From: Panonychus citri
Lineage: Eukaryota > Arthropoda > Arachnida > Trombidiformes > Tetranychidae
Assembly: GCF_014898815.1 (NCBI RefSeq)
Contig: NW_026515406.1
Location: 1,116,001-1,180,000, forward strand
DNA length: 64,000 bases
Reading direction: 5' to 3'
The notes under the pieces are model-generated. The model saw only the letters and a list, made by a program, of their open reading frames with translations, was not told where the DNA came from and ran no database searches. Position 1 is the stretch's first letter; each line of letters begins with the position of its first letter. The position numbers were made by a program, and so were the translations under genes. Shown one piece after another: positions 62,839-64,000 of this stretch.

Positions 62839-64000
62839 TCAAATAGCATCTTTCCTTGATTCGGAGGAAATTGGCACTGAGAGGTTGGTGGTACTATGAC
62901 TTGGTCTCTTTGGCAGAAGAGGTGGTTCTGTATTATCTTCGGGTGACACATAGGTTCGAGAGCTTGTTCGATAACTAGGAACTGATGTTTGTCGGGCGTG
63001 AGCATAATAAACAACGGTGGGTGGTGGTGGTGGAAGGGGTTTGTTGAAGATTGATGATTTAGAGGGCAAGGAGCCTTTACGATTACGAGAAAAGGAAGTT
63101 CGATCATCTATTGTTAAGGGTTCACGATCGGGACTACCAATGGACAGATCCATGGTGGAATGTTGTTTAACTGGAAGTGGCGGTGGTTCTGGTGAATCTT
63201 GTAATATATCTGATGATTCATTGTATTCAGGCTCGGATTGGATTGGAAAAGTAGTTAAACAGGTCGCTGAGAGTGTGTGATTCATTGGACTTCGACCTGG
63301 AGAGGGTCTTATTTGTCCTCCACTTCGAGGTCTAGGTGTTCGTATAGCAGCTGATCGTACCAAAAGTGAGTCCATTGAGACATCGTTTGCAGAGGAACGG
63401 GCGGTATTTATCTCGTTATTATTATTGTTATTGGTATTATCACCTAACGAACTTGGATTGTTATCATTAACGTCAAACCATTTGGTGCTACTTTCACCTT
63501 TAGCTTTTCTATTGGCATTGGAATTGGATGAATTTTTCTTGGATCTCAGAGTTTCCTTCATTGTTGCCCCAGAGGGAAATGACCAATTGGGCGGATTAGC
63601 AAGACTAAACACCGATCGAGATCGTCCTTTACCAACGCTTTGATTGAGACTAAAAGGTGAAGAGAAAGATAATATATTAACAAATAAACTAGAGAAATAA
63701 ATTAGAATTAGACTTTTACCTTGATCGATCCAATTTCTCTTCTCCTTCAGTTGATGATGAGTTACGTTTGTTGATCTCGTTTAATAGGAAAGTTAATTCC
63801 TTGGGAGGTGGTCGTTTACCATAGGCCACTTCTCGTGATTGTTTCATTTTACGGAACGATTCCTCTAAATGTTCATACAAAGGTTGAAGATCGGGAGTGA
63901 TGAAAGGTTTAACAAGAGCAAATGCAATCTCTAGAATAGGAATCAGGGAAGCAATTGAATTGATTAACTTTTTGATGAGATCATCTTTACGTCCAATGTC
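62839..64000 (-). CDS. C-terminal part of a proline-rich adaptor-like protein (partial)
   Basis: Gene runs off the right edge; only its last two exons are seen (63720 to beyond 64000, and 62839-63649), joined in phase 2 across a 70-base intron. About 363 residues are visible. The first roughly 95 are helical and ordered (LIKKLINSIASLIPILEIAF, PLYEHLEESFRKMKQSREV, KRPPPKELTFLLNEINK). The remainder is disordered, rich in Ser, Asn, Arg and Pro, with several SH3-binding-type motifs: PEPPPLPVK, KPLPPPPPT and EPPLLPKRP. Phosphorylation-type RSxS and SP sites are frequent. This suggests a cytoskeletal or signalling scaffold. I could not place the ordered helical part in a family. The stop at 62839 is clear. 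Confidence 0.75.

Noticed and set aside
1..64000. tRNA genes, CRISPR arrays, transposons with terminal repeats
   Set aside because: I scanned for tRNA B-box-like GTTCGANTCC, spaced direct repeats and reverse-transcriptase or transposase motifs and found none convincing.

Overview
The window is nuclear DNA of an animal, and most likely of an acariform mite. It is AT-rich and carries spliced genes with short GT-AG introns of about 55-120 bases. One gene is an arthropod RR-type cuticle protein, and there are two relatives of the worm protein NRF-6. A Tetranychus-like spider mite is my best guess from compactness and gene content. I could not run a search, so the species is inference. No CRISPR array, operon, phage or bacterial element was seen.

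Layout, left to right. At 0.5-8.2 kb lie mitochondrial ribosomal protein uL1m (+), a small secreted or anchored cysteine protein (-), a single-LIM-domain protein (-), and a second cysteine protein (+) that is a diverged paralogue of the first. At 10.3-16.8 kb lie a retinol/steroid-type short-chain dehydrogenase (+), a secreted Lys/Asp-block polyampholyte (-) and an ER glycerol-3-phosphate acyltransferase of the GPAT3/4 type (+). At 19.4-20.3 kb there is a decayed membrane-protein relic, possibly a chemoreceptor. At 22.2-27.5 kb is an 11-exon serotonin transporter (+). At 30.1-38.0 kb lie an NRF-6-like membrane acyltransferase (+), a tandem pair of secreted PLAT-like proteins (+) and a frameshifted DEG/ENaC channel gene (-). 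At 38.7-39.6 kb is an RR cuticle protein (-). A gene-poor stretch follows to 44.5 kb. At 44.5-53.5 kb is a classical calpain (-) of about 17 exons, including a 6-base microexon and a 69-base stop-free intron. At 55.0-57.8 kb is a second NRF-6-like gene (-). At 58.5-61.8 kb a close row of three minus-strand housekeeping genes encodes queuosine salvage enzyme QNG1, mitochondrial ribosomal protein bL33m and the rRNA-processing factor UTP23. At 62.8-64.0 kb is the C-terminal part of a proline-rich protein that runs off the window.

Exon models were built by hand. Each join uses GT..AG, keeps the reading frame, and for recognised families restores the expected protein. The row at 58-62 kb serves translation: queuine salvage, mitoribosome and 18S maturation. 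The most novel signals are the paired cysteine-protein family flanking the LIM gene, and a strongly over-used ACAATTAA/TTAATTGT word throughout the window.
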